From: JAHFUI01 sp041485905 | GTDB taxonomy: Bacteria > Acidobacteriota > Vicinamibacteria > Vicinamibacterales > CAVVIG01 | Direction: 5' to 3' | Length of the DNA: 40,608 nt | NCBI GenBank assembly: GCA_041485905.1 | Contig: JBGPKK010000026.1 | Span: forward strand, 1-40,608 | In this document: positions 40,100 to 40,608 of the stretch, piece by piece | Position numbering within the stretch: position 1 is the stretch's first letter | Layout of the letters: each line of letters begins with the position of its first letter | Program-made: the position numbers and the translations under genes | Notes under the pieces: generated by a model | What the model saw: only the letters and a program-made list of their open reading frames with translations | The model's database searches: none | Told to the model about the DNA's origin: nothing

Positions 40100-40139
40100 G
40101 GATCGTTTTGGCGAGCAGCCGAACCGTGGACGTCAGGCC

Positions 40140-40211
40140 GGGCGGTTAGCTCAGTGGTAGAGCACCGGCTTTACACGCCGGCTGTCACAGGTTCGAATCC
40201 TGTACCGCCCA
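40140..40211 (+). tRNA. tRNA-Val (anticodon TAC)
   Basis: A 72-base tRNA. Acceptor stem GGGCGGT pairs with ACCGCCC and the discriminator base is A. D-arm AGCTCAGTGGTAGAGC. Anticodon stem CCGGC/GCCGG encloses TTTACAC, giving TAC (valine). T-arm CAGGTTCGAATCCTG. CCA is not encoded (ACT follows). Its transcript continues into an inverted heptamer array and tRNA-Asp. Confidence 0.95.
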
Positions 40212-40228
40212 CTCAAATGCGATCGAGT

Positions 40229-40302
40229 AATGCGAAATGCATAATGCAGGATGCACGCAGAACTACCCATTTGACATTCTGCATCCGGCATTTTGCATTG
40301 CA
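40229..40302 (+). repeat. Inverted array of 7-base units between tRNAs
   Basis: The left half has four abutting heptamers: AATGCGA, AATGCAT, AATGCAG and GATGCAC (40229-40256). The right half has four complementary-type heptamers: CATTCTG, CATCCGG, CATTTTG and CATTGCA (40275-40302). The arms pair imperfectly (about 20 of 25 positions) around a loop of roughly 20 bases. It lies wholly between tRNA-Val and tRNA-Asp. Same architecture as the array at 38424, different unit sequence and length. Confidence 0.75.
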
Positions 40303-40316
40303 GCGTCAGTTCCCGA

Positions 40317-40389
<73 letters not shown>

Positions 40390-40393
<4 letters not shown>

Positions 40394-40431
40394 ACCTTCG
40401 CTCGCGCACATCTGAGCGAGCTTCGGTTGGC
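40390..40431 (+). repeat. Hairpin fused to the tRNA-Asp 3' end
   Basis: GCCAACC at 40390-40396 pairs with GGTTGGC at 40425-40431. Inside a TTC/TTC internal loop, GCTCGC (40400-40405) pairs with GCGAGC (40416-40421) around a 10-base loop. The outer stem uses the discriminator base and CCA of tRNA-Asp. No T run follows, so it is either a processing signal or a terminator without a U tract. Confidence 0.55.
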
Positions 40432-40494
40432 AAGCCAAATAAGTTGACACATTCGACATCCCCGCTGCTCAGGCACCGATCCGCTCACGCCGGA

Positions 40495-40608
40495 GTGGTG
40501 GGGGGGCGGCGGGGGGGCCGGGCCCCCGCCCCCACCCACCCCACTAAAAAGATGGGCCCCCCACGGAACAAGAGTGAGGCAGGCAGGCCCGGGACAAAGA
40601 CCAGCGAA
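40495..40608. other. Low-complexity G/C runs at the window end
   Basis: Long G runs are followed by matching C runs (about 40500-40543), then a short stretch with no gene-like content. The abrupt change from ordinary sequence and the self-complementary homopolymers suggest sequencing or assembly error near a contig end rather than biology. No feature should be called here. Confidence 0.5.

Overview
The window reads as a chromosomal segment of a GC-rich, diderm (Gram-negative) bacterium. The best taxonomic guess is Acidobacteriota, class Vicinamibacteria. This rests on the DUF6152-type secreted protein, a PQQ dehydrogenase, TPR plus TonB-C proteins, many stand-alone signalling proteins and a full set of lipid A/inner-core LPS genes. 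It is an inference from gene content, because no rRNA or marker-gene search could be run.

Region 1 (1-960) is a small accessory patch with two unrecognised minus-strand genes. It abuts a PQQ-dependent alcohol dehydrogenase (967-2619) whose export signal is missing, which suggests a rearrangement junction. Region 2 (2621-9062) is mainly exported proteins: a beta-helix protein, an SMP-30/paraoxonase-like protein, and a two-gene unit of a DUF6152 protein with an unrecognised secreted protein. A REC-GGDEF-EAL c-di-GMP enzyme sits among them.

Region 3 (9165-12967) is a compact phosphorelay. An Hpt protein and a response regulator with a Cys-rich tail are read leftward. A PAS-GAF-PAS histidine kinase and two single-domain receivers are read rightward, with overlapping start and stop codons throughout. 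Region 4 (13048-19832) holds a 52-residue secreted peptide, a DinB protein, a membrane pseudokinase with PEGA domains, a possible nuclease-like protein with an EVE/PUA-like C-terminus, a coiled-coil/TM/RskA-like protein and a TPR/TonB-C protein. This is the least explained part of the window. Two more c-di-GMP proteins follow (19852-23180), then tRNA-Leu(GAG) and a three-gene glycosyltransferase/acyltransferase/methyltransferase cassette.

Region 5 (25898-29328, minus) is the central-glycolysis operon gap-pgk-tpiA-secG. Region 6 (29414-32764, plus) is waaA-lpxK-lpxL-like for Kdo transfer and lipid A. nadE and a second GT2 lie opposite (32761-35182). Region 7 (35248-40062, plus) is a tightly overlapping heptose operon: waaF, gmhB, hldE kinase, hldE nucleotidyltransferase, waaC and an ICMT-like membrane methyltransferase. 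tRNA-Val(TAC) and tRNA-Asp(GTC) close the window behind a good sigma70-type promoter, and the last ~110 bases look like assembly noise.

No CRISPR array, intact insertion sequence or phage module is visible. The best candidates for something undescribed are (a) the pseudokinase / nuclease-like-EVE / RskA locus and (b) short 7-9-base units stacked in tandem, in two places facing an inverted copy of the stack, placed between genes of operons or tRNA pairs.
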